64,000 nt of DNA, from NCBI GenBank assembly GCA_964017045.1, contig OZ024810.1:16797204-16861203 (forward strand). Direction: 5' to 3'. The translations under genes were made by a program, and so were the position numbers. The notes under the pieces were generated by a model, which worked only from the letters and a program-made list of their open reading frames with translations, did not search any database and was not told the origin of the DNA. This DNA comes from Omphiscola glabra. Taxonomy: Eukaryota > Mollusca > Gastropoda > Lymnaeidae. The number at the start of each line of letters is the position of its first letter. The first letter of the stretch is position 1. Positions 25,401 through 34,402 of the stretch are shown here, piece after piece.

Positions 25401-28400
25401 GGACTGTTGTTAGAACGAGCCCTAGACAAAACAACAGAGATTAAATTCTCCATCTATAACGGTCCGTAATACTGGGGTATACAAATATCCACAAAAACAA
25501 ATAAGTGCACTGTCGTTCCGCACATACAGGGGTGACAAAAAAAAATCACTTCACGGACCACTCGAATCCCGAGTCCACTTTTTGCTGACCGCATGTCATC
25601 AAAACTAACAAAGAAAAGAAATACCAAATAACCCATGAACATAATTGAACATGGGATTTATTCTGAATGAACATAATTCTCAGAGAATAATTCATCACTT
25701 AGTGCCACCAAGTGGACACAAATTGTATTAATTTGCATATCACCTTAATATGTATCCACATTGCAAACATTGCCACATTAGTCGACAAAGGTATGAGAAT
25801 CTACAGTGTAAGTTTACTTTCTGAAGGTAGTGAGTATATACACGTCATTAAAGTTAGTTTTTTTTAATAGTACAATAGCATGTCGATTTTCCCTCTACCG
25901 ATTGTCCGAATCCCACCTGTTTTAATATTATTGTTATGGTTCACAAAGCTCGTGGCATGTGACAAATGCATACAAACACGGCAAAATTATGTCGATCATT
26001 TTTTCACTATTCAGATAAAATATAGAAATTTACTATAAGAGGGTAGTCCACATTAAGTGGCCAGACTGTGATAATGCGATCTATCTCTAATAATTCCATA
26101 CTATAAAACCTAGTCACTTCCACTTTAACTCTAAGCACCTCATCTATTTTTGAAATGACCAGTTTTGCAGAAAACAAACTTTCAAGCCCATTCAGCTCAG
26201 GGTTCGAGTCCTGTAAACGGTGTTTATGTATTTATTTATTTTTTTGGAAATGAAGTCAACACATATTTATTTCCGAAAGGGGGTGTGGAGAATCTTGGTT
26301 AAGTTGCCCAGACTTTTCCATTACTTGACACCTGGTGAACCTTATACTTTTGAACTGTACACAACAAGAAGGAGTCAGAATGATCAATAAATTGATCGTG
26401 GGGCCTCAAACATAAGAAGAAGTTATCATTTTAATGTCATTTCTCTGTTATTATTTTTGTTTAACTTTCTATACGAAATATTATGCAATGTAATATGCAT
26501 TAACAACGATACAAATAATAATAAAACAAGGGGTAATTCGGATAAAGGACTTTCGTAAAATCGACACTCCACTGTTCTCTATCGCATAACTTCAAGTAAA
26601 TAATGTGTATATACCACACAGAAAGAGTACTTACTCTGATGATTTTCACACGAGATGTATTATGGTACAAGTTTAAGTATCACCTGCTTGGTGTAAAATT
26701 ATGCCCCCGACAAGGTTTAAATCATTCTAAAAGATGGGCCAGTACACCGAAATGGCGGATACAGTTATAAATTTTGTTCGATGAATGAAAATAATATCTA
26801 AACCAATGAAGAAATAATTTGATTTGTGAAACAGACATTGTGCCACAAATTTCAACGCAGCGGGTCATGGGTTGGCTACTATATGATACAATTAACTAAG
26901 GTTTATAACTCATACGTTTTAATTGCCCAAATGGTAGAACTATACGACTAGATTTGGTAAAGTGTTCGTACACGATTCAAATCAAAATATGATAAATGTA
27001 TTTTCTCTCATTTCCATTAATAATGACAGCCATATCAATATTTCGTTAGTTCAAAAAAATATGTTTAAAATGCCAACGTTCATAAAGAAATAATAATTTG
27101 TTATTTTAAAATCCTCCATAGCTTTTGAATGCTATTTTCTTTTACCGTAATATTTCTATATAAATTTGTTAACACAATGAACATGTAAAGAAAGCGCCTA
27201 ATGTCATTCTTTAAGTCATAAAATTATAATAGTGACATACTTTACCTGTAATTGGCAATGGTATTCGGGCATAATTACTCGCTATCCCCCTATAGTTATT
27301 TGAATCACTCCAATAGCAGTAACCAAAAGATCCACCATAATAATAATTGTAGTTTGGATCAACAGTCGAGATGTTAACCGTAATAAAATAGTTTTCATCT
27401 TCTTGTTGTACACAGTAACTGCAATGTGTCTGGCTTGCATTGAAACATCCTTCACTTGAAATTGTCATACGACATACATCGTAGAAATACTACATTGAAA
27501 CAAGAATAACAAGAGAATTAAGTAAAGTAATGTATCGTTATACTAGTAAATGTGTGTGTACATGATAAGGGATGGGCGTCCCTCAACATCTTCATATGGT
27601 TGCCAAAGAACGCTAATCCAATCATAGAATGGATCAATCAAAGTTTCTATCTGTAAGCTCTATAGCATACGTTACGCTGATTTGTTTGTACGATGGGGAA
27701 CGCGAAGCAGTTACTTCTTCATTCGATCTACGATAGCGTTTACTTTCAATCCTTACATTGTAAAACTTACTTTTTATCACTGTATGATAATGATGACTTG
27801 TACTTCTTAAGTTTGTTTTTAATTGAAGGTATTCAATGGCGTTAACCAAATATTAGCCGTACCAGTGTGAACGGGGTTTCTTTTAGCTATATCTCCTGGG
27901 GTAGAGGCACTGCCCCCGCGGGGAAAGTCAAGTGCCCCCCCCCCCCGGAGCAAAAATATGTACAACAATAAAAGAAAAATATATTTTATTTTAAAAAAAC
28001 TACCAAAATGTCATTTTGAAAACAATTTTTAAAAAAGAATATATCTGATGTCATTAACCGATTACAAATAGTGGAATCAATTAATTAGAGCCAAACAGTC
28101 ACTTAACACTGACTTAACATCTGACAACCCCATGAGAAATTACACCCGAAACAATAACAAATGCTTCACTGTGCCTCGGAGTAACACAGTGCAACATAAG
28201 CAGTCATTCTTTCCACGCACCATCATTGCTTGGAACAACCTGGACAATACCGCCGTGAACTCGACAACGATCGAAAGCTTCAAGGCCGCCCTGGCATCTG
28301 CTAGGGGCCGTTAGATTGGCAACATCGCTTCCCCAACCGTTGCACATATGCCAGTATATGGATGCAGCAACGTACCGAACCAGAACCAGAATCAAGGTAA

Positions 28401-31331
28401 TATCGCTACCCTCGATGTATTTGTTGATCCGTATATTTAAGGCAAATCTTCTTAGAAGCTTACAGTATTCGATTATAAGTATCGCAATGTTCTGTAAATT
28501 TGCCTCACCCGAATATGAGCCGAAGTGTCACTTCCTGTTTGTCTGTATTTTTTGTTTAATAAATTCATTGCAGACTCACAAGTTTAAAGATTTTAATAAC
28601 ACTGTATTAAACTACATTTGCTACAATTTTAAGGTATATTTAATTTTAATACAGTTCTCACTGAGTATCAAACGTGAGCAATCTTTTCATGTTTTCAAGT
28701 TATATTTCATAATAAAAGCATGGCTTTTAAAGTAGAGAATGGTGTTAATTATAAATTTTATGATTATGATGGCGTTATGCTTTTAAAAAAATATAGTTAT
28801 TATTAGCATCATTTTAAATGTACTCGACTCCATGTACGTTAAGCAAAAAAATAAAAATTTAAAAATGAAAACTTTAAAAAAAAAAAAAAATTACGAACTC
28901 AACGGGAGCATACTAATAGTGCACGATTCAAACAATTATTGTCTCTAAAGCGTTTGTGTTTTCTTAAAATGTACTTCTTTTGTAACAAAGATTCCTTTAC
29001 AGTGGATATTTCTTTTTTTAAATCCCCTATATTTATTAGATTGCCAACTCATTTTCTCTTTTTTTTTGTAATATCACAATCATAAACAATTTGCCCCAAC
29101 TATTTCCACGCACTTTTTAAAATTATTTTTTTTTTAAATTGAGAATCCAGTAGAAAGCTAATTAAACGTTTATGTGAAATAGACTTTCAATTATTATGCC
29201 GAATCCATATTTATGGTACTAATTTTAGAAATAATTCTTTTTTCTCCAAATCGTCGATTAAATAATTTCTATCGATTTAGTTTTAAAATGTGTTACAGTT
29301 TATTGAAGAGGCTATTTGTAATTTATCTGCAATAAGTTAAAACAGTTTGAAATTTCAAATAATCAGTACAATCAACTTAATTTTGAGAACTGTATACTTA
29401 TTTTTAAACGATTTCCTTCAGATAAAATAACTCACGAATATATAAGATATCGTTTATAAACATTTCTTAACAAAAATTATGCCGTTCATTAACGATTTAT
29501 AAAAATTACCAGTTTTTGAAACCACGATATAGTCGGTAGAAACAGGGTAAGGGTGATCAATACAATGTTTCCGCTAATGGATATGGAGCATCACGTAGAT
29601 AGTGGCGACCTTGCGTCAATGATTTAATATACACAGCCATTGTGGAGGCTAATCCTATGGCAACCATTTCGTCCCAGCTACTACGTTATTTACTTTTTTG
29701 AGTAGAAACCCACTATCAGAGGGCGTCCGACACTTCCCCGGGATGGGCAAAGGGAGATATTAGGACGTAAGTATACCATCCTGACCACTGGGAAATTCGA
29801 CTGATGATGTTGGGAGAGCGACATCACCGGCCGACCGGATATCAGTAGGTAAGGATAGCGCCCGTAAAGTAGGTCAGTCGAATGAAGCTTTGGGGGAGGG
29901 ATCGCTCGCAAATTACGTCACACATAAGGGGATGAGGGGTCGAGAATGTGTGAGTCACTTTGTTTTTTTAAATCTAAAAGTTTCTAATTTTGAAAAAATA
30001 TGTATTTAATTAATTTTAAAAAAATTAATTTGATATCGAAATTGCCTCTGGTATTATAGGTACTGTGAAACTCAGTTTTCTAATAATACTACGTCATCTT
30101 AATCCATTATGGGAAAATGTTAAAGAATACAATAAAATCTTACTTAAGTTATAAAAATGTTATTTATGTTTTGATTTTTTTTAGCTGTTACATGACAATG
30201 GGGGGGGGGGTGTAAAGAATTTGTGACACTTCGTGGAGGTAGTTCTAAAAAGGTCATTCTTAGCGTGACGTAATTTACGAACGAACCCTGAGATCTCCAT
30301 CAGGGGACATCTCGGGCTCAAGGGTGGTACTTTGTGTGGAGGCATTTAGAGCTTTGGCTCTAAGGTTCGATGACGTTAGTTCATAATGTACATATTGACA
30401 GAAGCATGCAAGTATGTGTTCACCTTTCTAAAAAAATTATGAAATCCAGGTAGGTTATATTTAACATAATATCCGATTATTTGCATTAATAAGCAGATGA
30501 CTGCAAAGTTTCCAAAACAATTGTGCCAAAAATTAAACGCTATACAGCCGCCTCATCATTTTTTGGCCAACTCTAGAGAAAAATACAGAGTGAGTTTGAG
30601 TGGTTCTGTCTTTATGTATTTGTTAGTGCATTATAGTTTATGCTTTAAACGGTCGTTTCTTCAGATTTAATTAAATTGTATTTCATTCATAGGTTTTTTT
30701 TTAAACAAACATAACGATAAAACTTACAAGATACAATTCTAGGTTGTATGGCGCCGAATAATCATTCAAGCCAGTTGTGTTTACAGTTACGTTGAAGAGC
30801 ATCGTCTCTGGTACGTAGCACAGCTCTGACAGATACTCCAGCTCTATACTCTGACCGTTGGAATCTTGAGAAGTTAGAAATAAACAGATCATTTTTATTT
30901 TACGATGCTAACAGAATAGTTCCCATCAAATAAATTACTAATTAATTTGATACTCTATTTTTAGATCATTTACCTTACAGTAGATCAAAGTTAAAATTAT
31001 ATTTATTTGGTCTAACTATTGTACAATCCTTTTATGAGAAAGCTAGCTTGATTATAATGTGAAATAAAATCACATAATTAAAAGGTATAACGTTTTACCG
31101 TTACTACTTATTGTATATGCTGGCACAAAAATAGTATGTTACATCCTGTAATTGCACATATTATATACTTACTAATATTGGCAAAGTATGTACGTTCAAC
31201 ATAAGTTAATAAACAATATGAACATATTTTTTTAAAACTGTAATTTCAGTGTCTGAATTCATACCATTGAAATGCACTATACAAAAAACTACAAAATGAA
31301 CCAAGAGTTCTCTCATCTTTAAACTGTTCAT
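10212..31331 (-). CDS. Ig-superfamily type I membrane receptor with ITIM-like tail (12 exons, 766 aa)
   Basis: Minus-strand join of 31331-31265, 30864-30728, 27489-27246, 18163-17906, 15663-15530, 15280-15139, 13749-13534, 13213-13133, 12928-12638, 12161-11829, 11097-10894 and 10405-10212; total 2301 nt, 767 codons with stop. Every junction is GT..AG and phases match throughout (1, 0, 1, 1, 0, 1, 1, 1, 1, 1, 1), strong internal evidence for a real gene. Order: signal peptide (1-22), three non-canonical modules (about 23-327), Ig (328-427), Ig (428-524), cysteine-free Ig-like (525-635), transmembrane helix (643-666), KRRR, 100-residue tail ending I-D-Y-W-N-I (757-762). About 18 extracellular N-glycosylation sequons. 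The architecture suggests a cell-surface recognition receptor signalling through tyrosine phosphorylation; ligand unknown. Intron 3 is 9 kb and holds an LTR element. The gene name is not recognised. Alternative start: Met6. Confidence 0.85.
10894..11097 (-). CDS. Exon 11: transmembrane helix and proximal tail
   Basis: Acceptor TTGCTGTAG before 11097, donor GTGAGT after 10894. It encodes residues 636-702. A short acidic stalk (DDNTSRD) leads into IAIGVSVSCAVLVLGTATA and VCVYF, about 24 hydrophobic residues, then KRRR. The basic cluster on the C-terminal side sets the type I orientation. The proximal tail contains SLYRDQGF. A diverged copy of this exon lies at 38050-38169. Confidence 0.88.
11829..12161 (-). 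CDS. Exon 10: membrane-proximal Ig-like domain without cysteines
   Basis: Phase 1-1 exon of 333 nt, acceptor CAAACTTCCAG. It encodes residues 525-634. NTVFTLEVYGYPEP and later FGLVTLTIYDANSRGTTTYV with LSVRSEAGEVEMRLEVV give the strand pattern of an I-set-like Ig domain. The B-strand cysteine is replaced by Thr/Leu and the F-strand cysteine by Val/Leu. The donor GTCAAC (11828-11823) is weak. Read-through of this intron adds only GQLFNFVLLLVC before a stop, which would give a form lacking the transmembrane exon. Confidence 0.82.
12638..12928 (-). CDS. Exon 9: canonical Ig domain
   Basis: Phase 1-1 exon, acceptor TTTCCTCAG, donor GTGAGT. It encodes residues 428-523, starting EPKVINFTVNGLQSVSVNL. 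The B-strand cysteine is in VTFYCHVEAEP (Cys454); the F-strand motif is CEDSGRYFC, the usual DxGxYxC, giving Cys501, with an extra Cys493. A core tryptophan is not obvious. Four N-glycosylation sequons. Confidence 0.88.
13133..13213 (-). CDS. Exon 8: second half of the first canonical Ig domain
   Basis: An 81-nt exon, too short for an ordinary open-frame scan. Acceptor TTTGTATTTGTAG, donor GTTAGT. Translation is STISFNCIGRSEVGQKSGG then TIKINFY; Cys407 pairs with Cys357 or Cys359 of exon 7. Phase 1 on both sides fits its neighbours exactly. Confidence 0.8.
13534..13749 (-). CDS. Exon 7: first half of the first canonical Ig domain
   Basis: Acceptor TTACATTCCAG, donor GTATGC. Residues 329-399. 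It carries SDCPSG, GTSATCKCRMVR (Cys357, Cys359), the core tryptophan in GYVQWFTEDGQ (Trp373) and the E-strand VSVLTLYPNTS. With exon 8 this makes a complete domain interrupted by a phase-1 intron. Confidence 0.85.
13860..15138. other. Intron 6: AT-rich, LTR-like patch
   Basis: No exon seen. The stretch 14280-14650 has a TG-rich start, CCGCCATTT, GTCAGCAGTTGAGTAG and an AATAAAATA signal, and could be an old LTR, but there is no second copy or border. Confidence 0.3.
15139..15280 (-). CDS. Exon 6: second half of third N-terminal module
   Basis: Acceptor TACAATTTCAG, donor GTAACA; phase 0 in, phase 1 out, 142 nt. Encodes residues 281-327, including NWSLVIGDDWAPSLYA and VLYLYNSSFCKV. NWSLVIGDD and YLYNSSFC line up with NATIIIGDS and IESYNCSYTC of exon 4, so this appears to be a related module. 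It is consistent only with exon 5 before it (phase 0), which is present. Confidence 0.72.
15530..15663 (-). CDS. Exon 5: first half of third N-terminal module
   Basis: Acceptor CATACATTCTCCAG, donor GTAAGT; phase 1 in, phase 0 out, 134 nt. Encodes INESSLHFQYDEESKSLTGS then FQIPASSPLIFQDLYSESIY and GGVE. The phase pattern (1 to 0, then 0 to 1) repeats that of exons 2-3. A LINE fragment begins about 70 bp upstream of the acceptor, in the intron. A closer AG after CGTTGACAG would give a shorter exon in the same frame. Confidence 0.72.
15733..16330 (+). pseudogene. LINE 3' end in intron 4
   Basis: Open frame 15747-16190 reads MARIAQTTTALKRLKELWND, RLMRSLILSIFLYACESWTL, AMEMRCFRGILGFCYRDHIT and KKRKLEWYGHLTRKQGLAKE, ending GRRRGRQRKR. 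This is the C-terminal part of an endonuclease/reverse transcriptase LINE protein, after the catalytic palm. Relative to the copy at 39755, a 9-10 nt deletion at about 16188 destroys the frame before the final WEDNIKEW block. The 3' end is a GATGATG-type tail at 16313-16333. It is antisense to the host gene. Confidence 0.85.
16335..17545. other. Intron 4 sequence, nothing recognised
   Basis: AT-rich. The open frames at 16440-16787 and 17025-17210 (minus) lack splice context and domain content. Confidence 0.45.
17548..17830. other. G/C-rich island in an AT-rich intron
   Basis: Strongly G/C- and CpG-rich against AT-rich flanks, open in several frames on both strands (for example 17548-17835 plus and 17403-17798 minus). 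No domain recognised. It looks like inserted DNA, possibly the 5' region of a retroelement, or less likely an internal promoter. Confidence 0.35.
17906..18163 (-). CDS. Exon 4: second N-terminal module
   Basis: Acceptor TTTTTGTTTAAAG, donor GTAAGT; phase 1-1, 258 nt. Residues 151-235, beginning NKYQNSFWHLDFAYTFLDKT. Aromatic-rich (FYWYYWRYF), then NATIIIGDSVITFNN and FDVFIESYNCSYTCGAP. Cysteines lie in RECP, YNC and YTC. Four N-glycosylation sequons. No family recognised; the strand pattern is compatible with a beta-sandwich related to exons 5-6. Confidence 0.78.
18398..19020 (+). mobile_element. Solo LTR, family B
   Basis: Begins TGTTATGTAGACGACATG and ends near GTGCGCAATA. It matches the solo LTR at 42852-43471 (minus) at both ends, for example TTTGAGTATCGTATTCTTTG and ACGAGCCATA. 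A TATA-like GACTATAAAAGAATAG lies at about 18618. It is flanked by an 8-bp repeat AAATATAT (18390-18397, 19021-19028); in such AT-rich DNA the exact 3' border is uncertain by about 3 bp. No internal region remains. It lies in intron 3 of the receptor gene. Confidence 0.75.
19044..19645 (+). repeat. 5' LTR
   Basis: 602 bp, TGTTATAAGG...CCGTAATA. A promoter-like GGGTATAAAAGGGAT sits at about 19264. The borders are fixed by the second LTR and the CTGGG duplication. The end is TA rather than the common CA. Confidence 0.93.
19649..19666 (+). promoter_or_regulatory. Primer binding site
   Basis: TGGAGGCGTCGTCCGGGA begins three bases after the 5' LTR. TGG complements the CCA end of a tRNA. The tRNA species is not identified. 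Confidence 0.65.
20011..24736 (+). pseudogene. gag-pol polyprotein of the Gmr1-type element (broken)
   Basis: The likely start is ATG 20011 (MEFYIVNPSVEALDKC...), which hits a stop at 20101-20103; the rest lies in the next frame, so one indel occurred near 20075-20100. That second frame then runs to 24736 with stops only at 22781-22783 (TGA), 23204-23206 (TGA) and 23834-23836 (TAA). Domains: charged coiled coil at the gag N-terminus; CCHC-like knuckle at 20912 (CAYCKKEGHKRDEF) with its last cysteine replaced by Phe; protease active site LRDAGAS at about 21473; integrase with HHCC zinc site and catalytic Asp 22373, Asp 22550, Glu 22658 (D-x35-E spacing); reverse transcriptase YIDD at 23933-23944; RNase H with VDAS, VEKE, FTDH and ADTLSRN to the stop. 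No env and no chromodomain seen. Confidence 0.9.
24853..24867 (+). promoter_or_regulatory. Polypurine tract
   Basis: TAAAGAGGGGAGG directly precedes the 3' LTR, the usual site of plus-strand priming. Confidence 0.8.
24868..25471 (+). repeat. 3' LTR
   Basis: 604 bp, about 97% identical to the 5' LTR by eye, followed directly by the CTGGG duplication at 25472-25476. Confidence 0.93.
25477..27245. other. Remainder of intron 3, no exon or element recognised
   Basis: AT-rich. The phases of exons 3 and 4 join directly, so no further exon is needed here. Confidence 0.45.
27246..27489 (-). CDS. Exon 3: second half of first N-terminal module
   Basis: Acceptor TTTCAATGTAG, donor GTAAAG; phase 0 in, phase 1 out, 244 nt. 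Residues 69-149, beginning YFYDVCRMTISSEGCFN, then THCSYCVQQ and a tyrosine-rich DPNYNYYYGGSFGYCYW. Five cysteines suggest disulphides inside the module. A stop just before the acceptor forces this exon start. No known family recognised. Confidence 0.75.
27490..28080. other. Intron 2 sequence with a G/C-rich patch
   Basis: 27890-27955 is rich in CCCCC and contains a C run. The minus open frame at 27634-27849 has no splice context. Confidence 0.4.
28081..28395 (+). pseudogene. LINE reverse transcriptase C-terminal fragment
   Basis: NYTRNNNKCFTVPRSNTVQ, then SFFPRTIIAWNNLDNTAV and TTIESFKAALASARGR ending in TAG at about 28314. The SFFPRTI..WN.L...SFKA pattern is the standard C-terminal end of a second LINE class. 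It is 5'-truncated. A short 3' UTR follows. Confidence 0.75.
28400..30727. other. Intron 2 sequence, nothing recognised
   Basis: AT-rich with an A15 run near 28875. The patch 29690-29940 is richer in G/C without a recognised element. A G10 run lies at about 30199. Confidence 0.4.
30728..30864 (-). CDS. Exon 2: first half of first N-terminal module
   Basis: Acceptor CTAACTTCTCAAG, donor GTAAGT; phase 1 in, phase 0 out, 137 nt. Residues 24-68: SNGQSIELEYLSELCYVPET then MLFNVTVNTTGLNDYSAPYN and LELYL. S-I-E-L-E-Y resembles S-L-H-F-Q-Y of exon 5, and the phase pattern is the same. Confidence 0.78.
31265..31331 (-). CDS. Exon 1: signal peptide
   Basis: ATG at 31331-31329, donor GTATGA after 31265; 22 codons plus one base. 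MNSLKMRELLVHFVVFCIVH then FN: basic n-region, about 13 hydrophobic residues, and a phase-1 exit, as is usual after signal-peptide exons of Ig-superfamily genes. A second in-frame ATG at 31316 would also leave a signal peptide. An out-of-frame ATG lies 7 bases upstream and overlaps. Any non-coding 5' exon is unknown. Confidence 0.78.
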
Positions 31332-31334
31332 ATT

Positions 31335-34250
31335 TCATTGGCCCTTGTGCCCTTGTTTCCTGCAAAATGGAAATGAACAAGGGGGCGTTATTTAAATCTA
31401 AATGTTGCAATGTCTACGAAATGTTCACTAATCCTAACAGGTTCATATTAATATAACGCGCAGCGCACAGGAATCTATTCAAAAAAATATTCTTACAGTA
31501 TCTTAAAAATATATTGAATTGCAATAAACATAATTAACAATAATAATAAAGAAGTTCCAAAATGGTAAAAAAAAAATTCTTTAGAAAGCATCAAGTAATG
31601 AGCATTTCGTCAAATTTTTATCCCAGAAATCTAAGCCTGACCTCAACTGTCGTGTTGTAAAATAAATGTTTGATAATATACAGTGAACTCCAAACGATTT
31701 CATAAACCCGTCAACGGAATGCCTGGGTCTGGAAACCAGCTGTAAGGTTATTCATAAGACGTGTGGACCAAATAAAATCAATACCGCTGCTCTTTATAGT
31801 GAGAGTATAAAAGAAGGCAGGGATTCTAATATTATTTAACATCGAGTGTTTTCTCTGTTTTCCAATTTACCATGTAACATCACCAATAATTTTTTGGTGA
31901 CAACAAAAAAATTCTATGTATTGTGTCCCTTTTTGTACGTAAATATAAACAAGAAATAGTTTCCAGTATATTTTTTAAAAGGAAATTTTATTTGATGTCA
32001 TTATTGTGTGTGTCTCTATTTTATATATATATATTTTTTAATTTACTAGCAACAAATTGTTCTTTGTGTTCAGCTTTCATAAAAAAAATTTGAATGGAGA
32101 ACAAGTAAATATATTAATTGTCCCTATCAGATCACGTGATATTGTTTTACTACGTCATGTCTTGTATTTTATGTTGTCATAGGAGGTCCTAGTGTAACTA
32201 TTTTTTCCTGTAATCAAGAGGTGAGCTCAGTCACGTGGTCTACGGTTTAAAAAAAACAAGCCTATGAAAGATGTTCAATTTTGTGAACCTTGGTTAATGT
32301 ATTTGTTTTGATGAAAGAAGTTGATGAAAGAAGTTAAATTTTTCCTGTTGAAAATTGTATGTATTTGTAGAGGCGGTTAAGTTATATTTTCGGTAGGAGC
32401 TTTGTCACTATATTTCCGTGAAAGCATGTGTAGGATATTTGAAAACGAATATTCATTTTGAAACGCCAATGATTAGTTCTTATTTATATTCGGACTGTCA
32501 TGCATACGAAGTCAGAAAGTTTTAAAAACTTGAAACTTGTAAACGCTATATGTTTGTACGACTCTAACTGCACGTCAGATATGTAGAGGCTAGAAAGAAA
32601 GAGCCTTAGACTGTATTTATTTAAGTCAAAAGAGCCAGAAAACCAACGCCGATCGAAAACGCAACCATACTTCATTCAATAACCACACTGGTGGTCCATG
32701 TTCAAGGCGACACGCCACACCAACCCTATCCGAAGTGCACATGTGATGCTAAACAGAACTCACAAGCTTGACTTAGCCACGCGCCACACGCAATCCATGG
32801 CCCAACTCAACCAACCAAAATAGCCACGCCGGTCACAGCCGTCATCCACATTGGCCGCACAACAAAACGAACAAGCATCATTCCCCCCCCCCCCCCAACA
32901 ACCTCTTCGAAAAGACGCACCCAGTACTTTTTACCTTAAAGGTGTATGTTGTCTCCTTGCATGTATTCTTGGAATTACGTCATTAAATAAAATATCAAAT
33001 CTCTTTTTTTAAATTCCAGTGAGTTTAGAATTCTGCGATGTGCTGTAATTTTTTTTTTTTTGTTTTTTTTTTTTTTGGTCTTACACTAATTTACAGATTA
33101 ATGTTTACATGTTAAAATTTTTACTGTTCCAAAATAAAAGGAGTGAAATAAACTCCAAGCACCCCGAGCTCTGTCGAAAAGTAGTGACCTCTGGATGGCA
33201 AATGATCATTAAAATTTTGAATGCCCCCCACCCCCCAACGAACATAAATAATTAGCCTGTATTTTCTTTTTCAATTTAAATATTTTGTACGCAGTTCTTG
33301 AATAAAGTGTTTTCTTCAATTTTAAAAAATAAAATAAGATTAATTTCAAAAAAACTTTTTTTTTCTGGGTTTTCCTTTTAGCTAACATCAGTTATTGAGG
33401 TGCATTTCAGGTTTTTCAATTTTTGAAAAATCATGTGTTTATTAAGTCTCTTTACCGTCCACTACACAGAAGCCCTCGTTCGGGTCCTGTTCAATTAATA
33501 CTTCCCTTTGTAATGATTGTATGGTCTCGTGTGTGTTTGACTAAGATCCTCTATCAAAAAGATTTACTTTATGATGTGAATGAGATCCGAAAGTCTCCCT
33601 TGTTGTTTGTCTTTAAACAGAATCGGGAAATCACAGCAAACATACAGGTATGTTCTGTAGCTGTGTAATTCAATACCTTCAACTGTTCTTCTCTTTCCCT
33701 GCCTTCTTCGAAGGTCCCAAGCTTTGTTGCTTTTGGGGGTTCTCATGTTTTTATTCGAGGGTCCCATTTTGTTATTAGAGGTCACATATTGTTATTTTAG
33801 GGTTTCACTTTTGCACTGAGGGTCCTAGGTTGTTAGTTGGCATTGAATTAAAAAAAAAGAAGTTAGTAAATAATGTCATGCTATAAAGGAGTCGATAATC
33901 CAATAAATTTGAAAGCGATCATTCAATGAGCTGGAATTTAACATAAAGTACATAACAAGGAATTGATTACTGTTAGTTTCTAGTAGACACATTCTGTTCG
34001 GTTAACTAGAAGTCGTTTAACCTGTTTCTAAAGATAGATTTTAAAGGACGGTGGTTAAAAAAATTGATATTATAGACATCGCACAAATGAACAAATGTAT
34101 AGAGACGAGTTATAGTTTTATCTATATAAGAATTATGCAAGGATTCATACGGAATATTTTTCTAAAAAAAACTTTGGATCTTTGAAATTGTTAACAATGA
34201 AAATTGTAATGTATTATTTTCAATCACAACTTATAAAGTAATACTAAACA
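31335..34250. other. Region upstream of the receptor gene, no gene recognised
   Basis: AT-rich with a C14 run near 32884 and T-runs near 33050-33075. 32690-32930 is more G/C-rich. The promoter of the receptor gene should lie here, but I cannot point to a TATA box with confidence. Confidence 0.4.
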
Positions 34251-34255
34251 TGCAC

Positions 34256-34310
34256 ACGCACACATACTCACTCACACTTATACACACACATGCACACATA
34301 CATATTATAC
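34256..34310. repeat. Imperfect CA microsatellite
   Basis: ACACGCACACATAC-type repeats for about 55 bp. Confidence 0.8.
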
Positions 34311-34366
34311 CGTTCGTGCGGTTTATTTTGACTATGTTAATCCCTGTAAAATGAGTCTATTAAAAG

Positions 34367-34400
34367 GGGTCGCGACCCACAGGTTAGAACCGCTGGTTTA
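34367..34400. mobile_element. 3' fragment of the 35325-type MITE
   Basis: GGTCGCGACCCACAGGTTAG and AACCGCTGG match the right end of the MITE at 35325-35523. Confidence 0.65.
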
Positions 34401-34402
34401 AT

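Larger units (their letters stand above)
19044..25471 (+). mobile_element. Gmr1-type Ty3/Gypsy LTR retrotransposon, nearly full length
   Basis: A 6.4-kb element with LTRs at 19044-19645 and 24868-25471, flanked by a perfect 5-bp duplication CTGGG (19039-19043 and 25472-25476). Inside are a primer binding site, one long gag-pol frame, and a polypurine tract. The order gag, protease, integrase, reverse transcriptase, RNase H differs from usual Ty3/Gypsy (integrase last) and matches the known Gmr1 group, which has a Ty1/copia-like order. By eye the LTRs differ at about 15 positions plus one 2-bp indel in about 600, so the insertion is not very recent. Three in-frame stops and one frameshift make this copy non-autonomous. 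It lies antisense in intron 3 of the receptor gene. Confidence 0.92.

Noticed and set aside
26190..26225. GGTTCGAGTCC box as a tRNA gene
   Set aside because: The B-box-like motif is present, but no acceptor stem, anticodon arm or A-box at the right distance.
27634..27849. Minus open frame of 71 codons as an additional receptor exon
   Set aside because: Exons 2 and 3 already join in phase, and no splice sites flank it well.
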